From Moraxella sp. (GTDB lineage: Bacteria > Pseudomonadota > Gammaproteobacteria > Pseudomonadales > Moraxellaceae), in assembly GCA_030528385.1 (NCBI GenBank), contig JAUMYZ010000009.1, positions 27,384 through 91,383 of the forward strand: 64,000 bases of DNA, given 5' to 3'. The translations under genes and the position numbers were made by a program. This document shows positions 28,484 through 38,348 of the stretch, in pieces. The stretch's first letter is position 1. Every line of letters begins with the position of its first letter. Under the pieces are notes generated by a model. That model was not told the origin of the DNA. It saw nothing but the letters and a program-made list of their open reading frames with translations, and ran no database searches.

Positions 28484-30340
28484 ATGGATACTTTAAACAT
28501 TCTTTATTTGGTGGCATCCGTACTGATTTTTTTGAGCATCATGACCAGTACGTTGTCTGCGCGCTTGGGTGTGCCTTTGTTGCTCTTTTTTTTGGGCGTG
28601 GGCATGCTTGCTGGCGAAGAAGGGGTGTTGGGTATTCGTTTTGAAGAGTATTCATTGGCAAACTTTATTGGGCAGGCGGCGCTGGCGTGCATTTTGCTTG
28701 ATGGCGGTTTAAGAACCGCTTTGCGTTCGTTTCGTGTGGGACTAAGACCTGCCATTGTGTTGGCAAGTTGGGGGGTGTTTGCCACCGTTGCCACACTGGG
28801 CTTGTTCATCACTTGGCTGCTTGATGTGGATTGGCGTTTGGGCATGCTGATGGCCGCCATTGTGGGCAGTACCGATGCAGCGGCGGTGTTTAGTTTGCTT
28901 AGAAATGGCGGCGTCAAGCTCAACGACCGCGTGCAAGCCACATTAGAGATTGAGTCTGGTGCAAATGACCCAATGGCAATTTTGTTGGTCGGGGTGATGA
29001 TTGCCTTCAATCTTGACCCACAAAGTCAAGGGGTGCTTAGCATTATTTTGCTGCTTATCAAACAAATTGGTATTGGTTTGTTGATGGGGCTGGTGTTTGG
29101 CTTTTTGTTATCAAAGCTGTTGCCCAAAATTCATCTGGCAGAAGGCATGTACGCCATTTTGATTGTCTCGGCAGGCATGGCGGTGTTTGGCGCAACCAAC
29201 TTGCTTGGTGGCAGTGGTTTTTTGGCGGTGTACCTAGCAGGCGTGGTGATTGGCAACACCAAAGTGCGTGCCACCGAACACGTGTTGCGGGTGATGGACA
29301 GTTTTGCGTGGCTGTCGCAAGCGGTGCTTTTTGTGGTGCTTGGACTGCTGGTAACGCCGTCTAGCCTATGGAGTGTGTGGCACTCGTCGTTATTTATCTT
29401 TTTGTTTTTGCTTTTTGTGGCGCGCCCTTGTGCGGTGGCAACCAGTCTTGTGCCCTTTGGCTTTAAAGTTAAGGAAATTGGCTTTATTTCTTGGGTGGGG
29501 CTGCGCGGAGCTGTGCCAATCACCTTGGCGATTATCCCTGTAATGGGCGGTGTGGTGGGCGCTGACTTGGCATTTAACATCACCTTTGGGGTGGTGATTT
29601 TGTCCTTGTTGGCGCAGGGCGCTACCATTCCACTGATGTCGCGAGCGTTTCAGGTGTGGGTGCCAACCGACAGTGAGCCCAAAGCCGAACATGAAATCTG
29701 GGTTGCAGACCAAGCCAGCATTACTTTGTACGAATTTGAAGTCAAGACAGGCGCTTTTGCCATCGGTCGCCACCCAAAAAACATCTCTACCAAGCTGACT
29801 TTGAGTGAAATGGCGGTATTTGCGGTGGTGCGCCACCATAAGCTGCTTAGCGTCAATGATGACACCACCTTAAAACTGGGTGATGTGGTGTGGTATGCCA
29901 TCTCAAGCAGTGATGCCAAAATTATCGCCAAAATATTTAACAACTCTGCCACCCAATACAAGAAGAACAGCGAGTTTTATGGGGATTGGCTGCTGTCGCC
30001 GCACGTGCGCATTGCCGATTTGCCATTTTATCATTTGGTTACTCGGGCAATGAATCAAAACAAATTAAGCAAAATTGCCCCTGTGGCAAACGCTTTGGAC
30101 GCTTTGAGCTTGCCAAGGGCAAGTGTGGGTTTGTCAGGTATTGACGATGAGCTGCTAGAAAAACTGCGTTTGTTTCAAGACAGAACCATCAGTGAGCTCA
30201 TGCTTGAATACCTGACCGCCGAACCTGTTAAAGGCGACAGTGTGCGCCTAAATGACACATGGTCATTGATTGTCAAGGACGTTGATGAACGCGGACGTTT
30301 GCTGGTCATTGGGTTAAAAAATAAAATCACCAAAGAATGA
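28484..30340 (+). CDS. nhaP2: K+/H+ antiporter, CvrA/NhaP2 type
   Basis: 618 residues. About twelve hydrophobic segments (residues 5-390) form a CPA1 monovalent cation:proton antiporter; GSTDAAAVFSLLRNGG and ESGANDPMAILL hold the ion-site Asp residues. A TrkA-C/RCK-C domain follows (about 400-470), then a CorC/HlyC-type domain to the C terminus. This architecture is that of CvrA (NhaP2), which extrudes K+ in exchange for protons and helps in low osmolarity. It follows the small CxxC ORF and appears otherwise monocistronic. Confidence 0.88.
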   Translation: MDTLNILYLVASVLIFLSIMTSTLSARLGVPLLLFFLGVGMLAGEEGVLGIRFEEYSLANFIGQAALACILLDGGLRTALRSFRVGLRPAIVLASWGVFATVATLGLFITWLLDVDWRLGMLMAAIVGSTDAAAVFSLLRNGGVKLNDRVQATLEIESGANDPMAILLVGVMIAFNLDPQSQGVLSIILLLIKQIGIGLLMGLVFGFLLSKLLPKIHLAEGMYAILIVSAGMAVFGATNLLGGSGFLAVYLAGVVIGNTKVRATEHVLRVMDSFAWLSQAVLFVVLGLLVTPSSLWSVWHSSLFIFLFLLFVARPCAVATSLVPFGFKVKEIGFISWVGLRGAVPITLAIIPVMGGVVGADLAFNITFGVVILSLLAQGATIPLMSRAFQVWVPTDSEPKAEHEIWVADQASITLYEFEVKTGAFAIGRHPKNISTKLTLSEMAVFAVVRHHKLLSVNDDTTLKLGDVVWYAISSSDAKIIAKIFNNSATQYKKNSEFYGDWLLSPHVRIADLPFYHLVTRAMNQNKLSKIAPVANALDALSLPRASVGLSGIDDELLEKLRLFQDRTISELMLEYLTAEPVKGDSVRLNDTWSLIVKDVDERGRLLVIGLKNKITKE

Positions 30341-30404
30341 GTTTTGACTTTTAATTTTAGATTTTGTCCTTATCTTTATTTATCATCAACCAACAGAGTG
30401 ATTT

Positions 30405-31361
30405 ATGTTATTTTTTTCTAAAAAACCCATTGAGATGAACGTCATTCATCTAAACAAACTCCAAAAAGAGCGCCAAGAACAATTCAAAGAAATCACCAAA
30501 GGCAATAAGGCTTCGTGTTGCTCGCTTGCTAAGTTGCGCACTCTTAAAAAGAACAAAGACAAGCCAACCACAAACAAAAAGTCAGACAAACGCGTTTTTG
30601 TGTTGGATTTTGATGGTGACATCAAAGCCAGTGGCGTCAAACACTTCAGAGAAGAAATCAGCAACATCATCAGCCTTGCCAAAGCTGGCGATGAAGTGGT
30701 GGTGCGCCTAGAAAGTGGTGGTGGTCAAGTCAATGGTTATGGTCTGGCAGCCGCTCAACTTGTGCGTCTCAAACAAGCAGGTTTGTTATTGACCGTTTGT
30801 GTGGACAAGATTGCTGCCAGCGGCGGTTATATGATGGCGTGTGTGGCAAATAAGGTTTTGGCGAGCGATTTTGCCGTCATTGGTTCGGTGGGTGTGGTTT
30901 CGCAGCTGCCCAATTTTCACGAATTTTTAAAAAAGCACCACATCGGTGTTGAGATGTTTACCGCAGGCGAGTATAAGCGCACAGTAACCATGTTCGGCGA
31001 AAATGACGACAAAGACCGCGCCAAATATCAAGAAGAGCTAGACCGTATTCATGAGTTGTTTCAAGCGTTCATCAAAACCCACAGACCAGCACTTGACGTA
31101 GAAAAAATCGCCACTGGTGAGTTTTGGTTTGGGGCTGACGCTTTGGCACTGGGCTTGGTTGATGAGATTTGCACGTCCGACAGTTATTTATTGTCTTTGC
31201 TTGATGAGCATGATGTCTTTGTTCTGGCGTTGCATAGCAAACCAACGCTGGCAGAAAAATTGGGTCTGAACGAACACCTTGGTCATGGCGTCAAAGCGTT
31301 GATAGAAAGCGCAGAAAAGACCCTTTTGACGGCGTTTAGAACAAATACACCACTAAGTTAG
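30405..31361 (+). CDS. sohB: S49-family peptidase SohB, lacking the membrane anchor
   Basis: 318 residues. The Ser/Lys dyad is clear: S139 in DKIAASGGYMMA and K191 in TAGEYKRTVT. The ESGGGQVNGYGLAAAQL oxyanion region and SVGVVSQLPNF match SohB rather than SppA. E. coli SohB starts with a membrane helix of about 30-40 residues; here the protein begins MLFFSKKPIEMN and is hydrophilic up to the catalytic domain. A TGA in frame 3 bases upstream of the start excludes a longer form. It may be peripheral or cytoplasmic. Substrates are unknown. Confidence 0.85.
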   Translation: MLFFSKKPIEMNVIHLNKLQKERQEQFKEITKGNKASCCSLAKLRTLKKNKDKPTTNKKSDKRVFVLDFDGDIKASGVKHFREEISNIISLAKAGDEVVVRLESGGGQVNGYGLAAAQLVRLKQAGLLLTVCVDKIAASGGYMMACVANKVLASDFAVIGSVGVVSQLPNFHEFLKKHHIGVEMFTAGEYKRTVTMFGENDDKDRAKYQEELDRIHELFQAFIKTHRPALDVEKIATGEFWFGADALALGLVDEICTSDSYLLSLLDEHDVFVLALHSKPTLAEKLGLNEHLGHGVKALIESAEKTLLTAFRTNTPLS

Positions 31362-31456
31362 TGATTGTATGCCCAAAAATATTAGAATTTTGTACTTAAG
31401 TAGGCTAAAATGGCGGATTTGTGCGTTGATTCGCTATTTTTGTTTTGGGTGTAGAG

Positions 31457-32311
31457 ATGAAAAAACTAGAAGAGCTGTTCGCCAAAGCCGACAAATTTGG
31501 ACGCGTATTGGCAAATCGTTTTAATAAAATCAAAGACTTAAATGACATTCGCGGCATAGGGCAGGGCAAGACGGTGCTCATCACAGGGGCGAGCTCTGGT
31601 CTGGGGGCGATGATGGCGCGTAAGTTTGCGTTTTTGGGTTATGATTTGGCAATTTGTGCCAGACGCCTTGAGCGACTTGACGCCCTAAAGGCTGAGCTAG
31701 AAAGAGCCTACGGCATTAAGGTTTATACTCAGAGTCTAGATGTGGGCATTTATGACGATGTGTTTGATGTGTTTGAAGCTTTTGTTCAGCAAGCGGGCAA
31801 AATTGATAAAATCATTGTCAATGCAGGCATCGGCGACAGTCGTGTGATAGGGCATGGGCGCTTTGCCATCAACAAAACCACTGCCGAAATCAACTTTATT
31901 GCGGCGCTGGCACAGTGTGAAGCGGCAATGCAGATTTTTCGCCGCCAAAATCATGGGCACTTGGTGGTGATTTCTAGCATGTCAGCAGTGCGTGGGCTGC
32001 CCAGACATCTGACCACTTATGCCGCCGCTAAAGCAGGGCTGGCACATTTGGCTGAAGGCATACGCGCCGATACCATGCAAGAAAAACTCCCCATCGATGT
32101 TTCTACCATTTATCCTGGCTATGTGCGCACCGATTTGAATATTGGCGCCAAATACTTGCCCTTTGAAGTGGAAGAAGACGAAGGGGCGGACGTGATTGTT
32201 AAGGCCATTGAAGCCAAAGCAGATGAAGCCTTTGTGCCTTTGTGGCCTTGGTATCCGATTGGTCTGGGCATGAAGTATTTGCCGCTGCGACTGATTACCA
32301 AATTTATCTGA
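31457..32311 (+). CDS. SDR-family oxidoreductase
   Basis: 284 residues. TGASSGLGAMMA (44-55) is the NAD(P) site, NAG the structural motif, and VVISSMSAV with TTYAAAKAG the Ser-Tyr-Lys catalytic set. A 35-residue basic leader precedes the fold. The substrate is not predictable; similar enzymes act on acyl chains or small carbonyls. ATG 31457 is chosen over a TTG at 31445. A terminator follows. Confidence 0.85.
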   Translation: MKKLEELFAKADKFGRVLANRFNKIKDLNDIRGIGQGKTVLITGASSGLGAMMARKFAFLGYDLAICARRLERLDALKAELERAYGIKVYTQSLDVGIYDDVFDVFEAFVQQAGKIDKIIVNAGIGDSRVIGHGRFAINKTTAEINFIAALAQCEAAMQIFRRQNHGHLVVISSMSAVRGLPRHLTTYAAAKAGLAHLAEGIRADTMQEKLPIDVSTIYPGYVRTDLNIGAKYLPFEVEEDEGADVIVKAIEAKADEAFVPLWPWYPIGLGMKYLPLRLITKFI

Positions 32312-32338
32312 CACAACCTTGAGTTAACCCAAGTCAAA

Positions 32339-32364
32339 ATGCCATAAACTCTTGGCATTTTTTT
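32339..32364 (+). terminator. Intrinsic terminator after the SDR gene
   Basis: The stem ATGCCA/TGGCAT with an 8-base loop is followed by a seven-T run. Confidence 0.75.
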
Positions 32365-32541
32365 GATTTCTAATTTATTTAACATAATCTATTCTTTTTA
32401 TTAAAAACAAAAAAAGAAATCAAACACAAAACAAATATTAAAATCACCAAAACAAACATACACATACACATACAAATTTAAGAATATTTCTTATTCGGTC
32501 TTTATGTTATAATGCTGCCTAAACAAGCATTGGCTTAACGC

Positions 32542-33177
32542 ATGAAAAACCAAACACCCACCCGTCTTATCAGTGCGCCACATCTGGGTCATGATGGCGT
32601 GTTAGAAGTTGATGCTTTGTGGCAAGACAGTGATAAATTGGCGCTGCTTTGTCATCCCAATCCACTGGCTGGTGGCAACATGTTAAACAAAGTTGTTACC
32701 ACCATGTATCGTTTTGCCAGAGACCACAAAATGAGCGTGGTGCGTTTTAATTATCGCGGGGTGGGCAAGTCCAGTGGTCGGATACAATATGGGGTGGGCG
32801 AGTTTGTAGATACTTTGTGTGTCTTGTCTTGGGCGCTGCAACAAACCCAAGCCCAAAAGCTGTGGCTTGGCGGTTTTTCTTTTGGTGGTTTTATTGCGTG
32901 TCGGTTGGCAGATGTGTTATTGACTACTAGGCGCTTTGATGTTGTGTTGGACAAACTCACTTTGATTGCACCATCTGTTGAAAAAAACAACCCGACCACT
33001 TTGGTATTGGACAAACAACGGACGCGGCTGATTTATGCCGATGATGACGAATTTGTCAGTCCAGACAGCATGGCAAATTTTGCGCGCCAATTTGACATCC
33101 ACAAGGTGGTTGTGCCACAGGCGGGTCATTTTTTTCACGGCAAATTATCACAGCTTTATCAGTTATTAGAAGTTTAG
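32542..33177 (+). CDS. Alpha/beta-hydrolase (COG2945-like)
   Basis: 211 residues. The nucleophile elbow is GFSFGG (Ser113); CHPNPLAGG and RFNYRGVGKSSG belong to the same family; Asp in YADDDEFV and His in PQAGHFFHG complete the triad. The substrate is unknown. The gene starts a tight plus-strand run: zapE follows 3 bases later, then a nitroreductase and gpsA. The 230 bases upstream are A+T-rich and hold a terminator and an ACATAC-type triplet repeat. Confidence 0.82.
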   Translation: MKNQTPTRLISAPHLGHDGVLEVDALWQDSDKLALLCHPNPLAGGNMLNKVVTTMYRFARDHKMSVVRFNYRGVGKSSGRIQYGVGEFVDTLCVLSWALQQTQAQKLWLGGFSFGGFIACRLADVLLTTRRFDVVLDKLTLIAPSVEKNNPTTLVLDKQRTRLIYADDDEFVSPDSMANFARQFDIHKVVVPQAGHFFHGKLSQLYQLLEV

Positions 33178-33180
33178 ATT

Positions 33181-34284
33181 ATGAATCATTCAGTGCAAAC
33201 CCCCATGCAACGCTATCAAGCGGCTTTGGCAACGGGCAACTTCAGTCATGACGACGTGCAAGTGGCGGCGGTGGCTTATTTGGACGATTTGCACCAGCAA
33301 ATCATTGCACATCAAAAACAAAAACAAGGATTTTTTGCCAGCTTATTTAAAAGCAAATCCAAGCCACCCAAGGGCTTGTACATGTGGGGTGGAGTGGGGC
33401 GCGGCAAAACATGGCTGATGGACATGTTTTATGACAGTTTGACCATCAAACAAAAAATGCGCCTGCATTTTCATCATTTCATGCAGCGTGTTCAAAAAGA
33501 GTTGGTCAAACTTCAAGGTCAAGCCAATCCCTTACAAAAGGTTGCTGACATCATTGCCAGCGAAGCGGTGGTCATCTGTTTTGATGAATTTTTTGTGTCC
33601 AATGTGTCTGATGCGATGATTCTGGGCGATTTGTTTACCATGTTGTTTGAGCGGGGTATTACTTTGGTTGCCACATCAAACATTGAGCCATCGAGTCTGT
33701 ACAAGAATGGCATTCACCGCGACCGCTTTTTGCCAGCGATTGTACAGGTACAAGCCAACGTTACCGTGATGAACATTGATGCTGGCGTGGATTATCGTCT
33801 AAGATTGCTAAAACAAGCCAAACTCTACAGTCATCCCTTATCAGCAGAGACAGATGGCTGGCTTAGCGAACGTTTTGATGTTTTGGCAGGCGACCAAACG
33901 GTCAGCACCGACCCCATCACCATTGGCGGGCGCAGTATCGCCGTCAATAAACGCACCGAAACCATGCTACTGACTGATTTTCGTGCTTTGTGCATGCAGC
34001 CGCGTTCAGCCGCAGATTTTATTGAAATTGCCAACGATTTTAACACTGTGTTGATTGACAATGTGCCTGCTTTGACCGACATGTTGATGGATCCAACTCG
34101 GCGTTTTATTTATTTGGTTGATGAATTTTATGACCGCAAAGTCAAACTGCTGGTGCGCGCCGAACAATCAATTTTGGAAATTTATCAAGGACAAAAATTG
34201 GCATTTGAAATTGAACGCACCCGTTCACGCCTGCTGGAGATGCAGTCTGAAGAATATTTATCACAAGAACACAAATTGGACTAA
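33181..34284 (+). CDS. zapE: Cell division protein ZapE (AFG1-like ATPase)
   Basis: 367 residues. Walker A GGVGRGKT is at 70-77, Walker B-like VICFDEFFVSN and sensor ATSNIEP follow; FHHFMQRVQKEL is the conserved AFG1 helix. In E. coli ZapE binds FtsZ and is needed for constriction under stress or low oxygen. A 5-base gap separates it from the nitroreductase gene. Confidence 0.9.
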   Translation: MNHSVQTPMQRYQAALATGNFSHDDVQVAAVAYLDDLHQQIIAHQKQKQGFFASLFKSKSKPPKGLYMWGGVGRGKTWLMDMFYDSLTIKQKMRLHFHHFMQRVQKELVKLQGQANPLQKVADIIASEAVVICFDEFFVSNVSDAMILGDLFTMLFERGITLVATSNIEPSSLYKNGIHRDRFLPAIVQVQANVTVMNIDAGVDYRLRLLKQAKLYSHPLSAETDGWLSERFDVLAGDQTVSTDPITIGGRSIAVNKRTETMLLTDFRALCMQPRSAADFIEIANDFNTVLIDNVPALTDMLMDPTRRFIYLVDEFYDRKVKLLVRAEQSILEIYQGQKLAFEIERTRSRLLEMQSEEYLSQEHKLD

Positions 34285-34287
34285 ACT

Positions 34288-34887
34288 ATGAACCATCACG
34301 CTATGATTGAGTTGATTCATGCGCGCCGCAGTATTGGTAATTTGTCGTTGCCAATACCCAATGATGATGAGCTGACCGTTGCGCTCAACTGCGCCATTAC
34401 CGCGCCCGACCACAGACAACTCAAGCCTTGGCAGCTTGTGGTGATGACAGGCGATGCGTTGGTTGAATTTGGCGAAGTTTTGTTACAAGCAGGCATTGCC
34501 AAAGCCCAAAAAGACCAAGAAACTTTGGACGAAGCCACGCGCACCAAGTTGCTTGGTCTGCCCAAACGCGCACCAATGATTGTCATGGTTGCCACCAATA
34601 CCAAAACACACCCAAAAGTACCCCCATTTGAACAGCTGCTAAGCACAGGGGCGTTGGTACAAAACCTGTTGCTGGCTTTGCAGGCTCTAGGGTATCGCAG
34701 CATTTGGCGCACGGGTTTGTTGATGAATGAACCGCTTGTTAAAGCGCATTTTGGCATTAAGACCAAAGACACCATTTGTGGGTTTATTTATGTGGGCTCC
34801 AGCGACATTGTCATGCCCAGCCGTGATGTGATTGCACTGGATGAAATCGTGCATTTTAAAAGCAGCGCAACAAGGGGACAACAATGA
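34288..34887 (+). CDS. Nitroreductase-family flavoprotein, YdjA-like
   Basis: 199 residues. HARRSIGNL near the N terminus and APDHRQLKPWQLVVM match the compact YdjA branch of FMN-dependent nitroreductases. It would use NAD(P)H on nitro or quinone compounds; the natural substrate is unknown. Its stop overlaps the gpsA start by 4 bases (ATGA), indicating coupled translation. Confidence 0.82.
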   Translation: MNHHAMIELIHARRSIGNLSLPIPNDDELTVALNCAITAPDHRQLKPWQLVVMTGDALVEFGEVLLQAGIAKAQKDQETLDEATRTKLLGLPKRAPMIVMVATNTKTHPKVPPFEQLLSTGALVQNLLLALQALGYRSIWRTGLLMNEPLVKAHFGIKTKDTICGFIYVGSSDIVMPSRDVIALDEIVHFKSSATRGQQ

Positions 34888-36200
34888 AACTGCCAAAAGC
34901 GACCGACAACCCAAAAGTCAAAAAAATCGTTGATGTTGCCAATCAGGGTTTGGACGAAGCCAAGCACTTGATAGAAAAAGCCAAAGAAACAGGACTTGAA
35001 AGTTTAGAAGCGGCGGAGCAGGGGATTTTTGCCAACATCGCCCAGTTTGTTAAAAAACAAAAAAAACCAACCCCTGCAGTGAACAGCGACAAAGCAATGA
35101 TGATACCTTTGCGCATTGCCATACTTGGTGGGGGCAGTTTTGGCAGCGCCATGGCAAACATCGCCACCAAAAATGGTTGCTTGGTTAGCATGTGGGTCAG
35201 AGACAAACGCACCGCCAAAGCACTACAAAAAACCCACATCAACAAAAAATACCTGCCCAATCATAAACTTGATGAGCGCATTAATTTTAGTCATGATTTG
35301 GCACAAACCGTCAAAAACAAAGACCTGATTTTTGTGGTTGTGCCAAGCTCAGCGGTGCGTGAGACCTTGCGCAACATTGCCCCTTTTATCACCCACCAAG
35401 CGGTGGTTTCTTTGACCAAAGGCATTGAGATGGGCAGCTTTGCTTTGATGAGTGAGATTATTGCCCAAGAGTTGCCCCAAGTCGCCTACGGGGTGATTAG
35501 TGGCCCAAACTTGGCTCAAGAAATCATGGACAACATGCCATCGGCAACGGTCATTGCCAGCCAGTCAGAAAATTTACGCATCGCTGTACAAACCGCTCTG
35601 CACAGCGCTTTTTTTAGGGTGTTTGCTTCAGACGATGTCAAAGGTGTGGAGATGGGTGGCGCACTCAAAAACATCTATGCGGTGGCAATGGGCATGGCAA
35701 GTGCTTATCAAGTGGGAGAAAACACCAAAGCCTTGCTTTTGACCAGAGCGTTGGCGGAGATGAGCCGTTTTGGGGTGGCGGTAGGCGCCAATCCCTTGAC
35801 ATTTTTGGGTTTGTCTGGCGTGGGCGATTTGTATGCCACCTGCAATTCAAGTTTGAGCAGAAATTACCAAATCGGCAACATGCTTGGCAAAGGCATGGCG
35901 CTAGATGAAGCCATCAAACGACTTGGGCAAACCGCCGAAGGCATCAACACCATCAAGGCGGTGCACCAGCAAGCCAGCAAACTTGGGGTTTATATGCCCA
36001 TCACTCACGCCTTGCACGCTGTGCTGTTTGAAAACAAATCGGCGCTGGGCGTGGCGCTCAATTTGATGGAAACGGGTTTTCGCAGCGATGTTGAATTTGT
36101 CATGCCCCACGATGAAAGCAACGCCAAGCTCTCCAAAGAATTTGACAAAGTGCTGCAAGCCAGTCGCAACAGCAAACCACACAACCAATCAAACAACTAG
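34884..36200 (+). CDS. gpsA: Glycerol-3-phosphate dehydrogenase [NAD(P)+] with N-terminal extension
   Basis: 438 residues against about 335-360 for most GpsA. The NAD fold starts at about residue 76, with ILGGGSFGSAMA at 80-91; VSLTKGIEMG, SGPNLAQEI and GGALKNIYAVAMGMA confirm GpsA, which reduces dihydroxyacetone phosphate to glycerol-3-phosphate for phospholipids. The first 73 residues are an extra charged, helix-prone segment ending in KKQKK. The ATGA overlap with the upstream gene and an AAGGGG site 6 bases before ATG 34884 support this start over the internal ATGs at 35097/35100. Confidence 0.92.
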   Translation: MKLPKATDNPKVKKIVDVANQGLDEAKHLIEKAKETGLESLEAAEQGIFANIAQFVKKQKKPTPAVNSDKAMMIPLRIAILGGGSFGSAMANIATKNGCLVSMWVRDKRTAKALQKTHINKKYLPNHKLDERINFSHDLAQTVKNKDLIFVVVPSSAVRETLRNIAPFITHQAVVSLTKGIEMGSFALMSEIIAQELPQVAYGVISGPNLAQEIMDNMPSATVIASQSENLRIAVQTALHSAFFRVFASDDVKGVEMGGALKNIYAVAMGMASAYQVGENTKALLLTRALAEMSRFGVAVGANPLTFLGLSGVGDLYATCNSSLSRNYQIGNMLGKGMALDEAIKRLGQTAEGINTIKAVHQQASKLGVYMPITHALHAVLFENKSALGVALNLMETGFRSDVEFVMPHDESNAKLSKEFDKVLQASRNSKPHNQSNN

Positions 36201-36207
36201 GTCAACC

Positions 36208-36690
36208 ATGAAACTAATTTTTGTTCGCCACGGTCAAGCAACCGCCTATTGTGATTTTGACGCAGGGCGCAATCTCACCGAATTTGGTCAAAAACAAGCC
36301 AATGAAACTGCCAAACAACTCTTGGCACATTATGCACCCGACATGATTGTCGCCAGCCCCTTTAATCGCGCCGAACAAACCGCCAAAGCCATTTATGCGC
36401 TCGCCTGCCAACAAGGGCAAACGCCCCAGTGGCTAACCTTGTCCAGCATTACCCCAGACGATGACCCCAAAGCCGCTTTGGACGACATTGCCAATCTTGT
36501 CGGTGATGGCGATGACGATTTGTGTATGGTGGTCGTTTGTCATATGCCCATCGTTTCGCGCATGGTAGAAATTTTGAATGGTCAAAATCAAGCACCCTTT
36601 GCGTTGGCGCAGTACAAAGTGCTGCAGCTGTCAGTGATTGCTGACAATCTTGCCAGCGTTATTGATGACTTTGTTCCCAAGCAACCTTGA
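36208..36690 (+). CDS. sixA: Phosphohistidine phosphatase SixA
   Basis: 160 residues. The RHG motif (7-9) is at the N terminus and the second His is in VVVCHMP, as in small SixA-type histidine phosphatases that dephosphorylate HPt domains or, in E. coli, the nitrogen PTS. ATG 36208, 7 bases after gpsA, is chosen. The frame is open from 36088 but that part is a shadow of gpsA. Confidence 0.85.
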   Translation: MKLIFVRHGQATAYCDFDAGRNLTEFGQKQANETAKQLLAHYAPDMIVASPFNRAEQTAKAIYALACQQGQTPQWLTLSSITPDDDPKAALDDIANLVGDGDDDLCMVVVCHMPIVSRMVEILNGQNQAPFALAQYKVLQLSVIADNLASVIDDFVPKQP

Positions 36691-36783
36691 TGTGGGCACA
36701 TACTCAATATAAAAGATTTGTGGTATAATTTTGCCTTGCAAAAACAATAAGTTTTACAACAACCGCGACTTGGGATTGTTTAG

Positions 36784-37839
36784 ATGTCATACACCTTGCT
36801 CCGTCCGTATTTGTTTAACATGGACCCAGAAAAAGCCCATGAATGGACACTCAATGCCTTGCAAAACCTGCACAAAACCCACCTACTTAGTTTGGCTTAT
36901 CCCAAGCAAGTGTTGCCAACCACATGTATGGGCATTACGCTGGCAAACCCTGTGGGACTGGCGGCTGGACTGGACAAAAACGGCGAATATATTGACGCGC
37001 TGGCCGAACTTGGCTTTGGGTTTTTAGAAATTGGCACAGTAACCCCAAAACCCCAAGCAGGCAACGACAAGCCCAGATTGTTTCGTATTGCTCAAGTAGG
37101 AGCAATCATCAATCGCATGGGCTTTAACAACCATGGCGTTGATGCGCTGATTGGCAACGTCAAAAAAGCCAAGTACCAAGGCGTGCTGGGAATCAACATC
37201 GGCAAAAATGCCACCACGCCCGTAGAAAACGCTTTGGACGATTATGTGTATTGTCTTGAGCGCGTTTATGCTCATGCCAGCTACATCACCATCAACATCT
37301 CTAGCCCAAATACCAAAAACCTGCGCAGCCTACAAAGCGGTTCGGCATTATCGGCCTTATTAGATGGTATTAAAAGTTGCCACAGCCGCCTTGCCAGCGA
37401 ATACGGATTTTATGTGCCACTGGCATTAAAAATCGCTCCTGACTTAGACGAAGCCCAAATTGATGAAATTGCCAGCAATGTCATTGACTTTGAGATTGAT
37501 GGACTGATTGCCACCAACACCACTTTATCGCGTGTGGGCGTTGAAGATTTTGAGCACAGCGAAGAGATGGGGGGATTGTCTGGCAGACCGCTGAGCCATC
37601 ACAGCACGTTGATTTTGTCGCAGTTTGCTCAGCGTTTGTCAGGCAAAGTGGATTTGATTGGTGTTGGCGGCATTGACACGGGTGATTTGGCGGTCAGAAA
37701 GCTCAAAGCTGGCGCCAGCGCTGTGCAGATTTATTCAGGGTTGATTTATCAAGGACCAAGATTGGTGCAAGACTGCGTGCAAGCCATCGCAGGTCATAAA
37801 GACCTACAAAAAGAAACTCAGACCAACTCATCACAATGA
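36784..37839 (+). CDS. pyrD: Dihydroorotate dehydrogenase (quinone), class 2
   Basis: 351 residues. The N-terminal helix pair typical of class 2 enzymes ([20 protein letters not shown], within the first 20 residues) docks to the inner membrane. [10 protein letters not shown] carries the catalytic Ser region, and GVGGIDTG and YSGLIYQGP bind FMN phosphate. It oxidises dihydroorotate to orotate in pyrimidine synthesis, passing electrons to quinone. A TATAAT at 36724-36729 may be its -10. It overlaps cvpA by 4 bases. Confidence 0.95.
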   Translation: MSYTLLRPYLFNMDPEKAHEWTLNALQNLHKTHLLSLAYPKQVLPTTCMGITLANPVGLAAGLDKNGEYIDALAELGFGFLEIGTVTPKPQAGNDKPRLFRIAQVGAIINRMGFNNHGVDALIGNVKKAKYQGVLGINIGKNATTPVENALDDYVYCLERVYAHASYITINISSPNTKNLRSLQSGSALSALLDGIKSCHSRLASEYGFYVPLALKIAPDLDEAQIDEIASNVIDFEIDGLIATNTTLSRVGVEDFEHSEEMGGLSGRPLSHHSTLILSQFAQRLSGKVDLIGVGGIDTGDLAVRKLKAGASAVQIYSGLIYQGPRLVQDCVQAIAGHKDLQKETQTNSSQ

Positions 37840-38336
37840 TTGATGGCATTATCGGCATAATTATCCTAGTTGGCTTATGGCGTGGGCTGATGCGCGGTGC
37901 CATCAAGACCATCATGTCTTTGGTGGCGTGGTTTTTGGCATTGGCGCTGGCAACAAAATTTGCCCAGCCGATTGCCTTTTTGCTTACTGACATCACCACC
38001 AACACCATATCACAGCTTGTTTTGGCGTTTGTGTTGATTGTTATAAGTGTGCTGCTGGTGGGGCGCATCATCTCTTGGCTGCTGTCAAAAACACTCAAGG
38101 TGTTGCGTTTGGGTTTGCTTGACAGACTGGTGGGTGCTGGTTTGGGCGCGGCGGTTGGTCTGTTAAAAGTGTTGGTTGTTTTAAGCATTTGTTCCCCTTT
38201 ACTTGTTTATTTTCCCAGTTGGCAATCGTCTGCTTTTATTGAGCTGTTTTTGCCCTTTGCCCCTGTTGCCAAATTGTTGCTTTTTGAAACCTTTGGCGAA
38301 ACTTGGGAACAGATACAAAATTTTAATTTATCCTAA
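37836..38336 (+). CDS. cvpA: CvpA-family membrane protein
   Basis: 166 residues with four hydrophobic segments. [19 protein letters not shown] followed by basic residues is the classic CvpA N terminus. It precedes purF by 12 bases, the conserved cvpA-purF pairing seen in many gammaproteobacteria. CvpA is an inner-membrane protein needed for colicin V export and for envelope functions in several species; its molecular role is unclear. Confidence 0.9.
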   Translation: MIDGIIGIIILVGLWRGLMRGAIKTIMSLVAWFLALALATKFAQPIAFLLTDITTNTISQLVLAFVLIVISVLLVGRIISWLLSKTLKVLRLGLLDRLVGAGLGAAVGLLKVLVVLSICSPLLVYFPSWQSSAFIELFLPFAPVAKLLLFETFGETWEQIQNFNLS

Positions 38337-38348
38337 TGTGGAGAGACT

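Noticed and set aside
32455..32476. ACATAC repeats before the hydrolase gene as a phase-variation tract
   Set aside because: Only about three imperfect units, outside coding sequence and not clearly in a promoter.
36701..36729. Promoter for pyrD
   Set aside because: TATAAT at 36724 is good but there is no acceptable -35 at normal spacing, so it is mentioned only in the gene entry.
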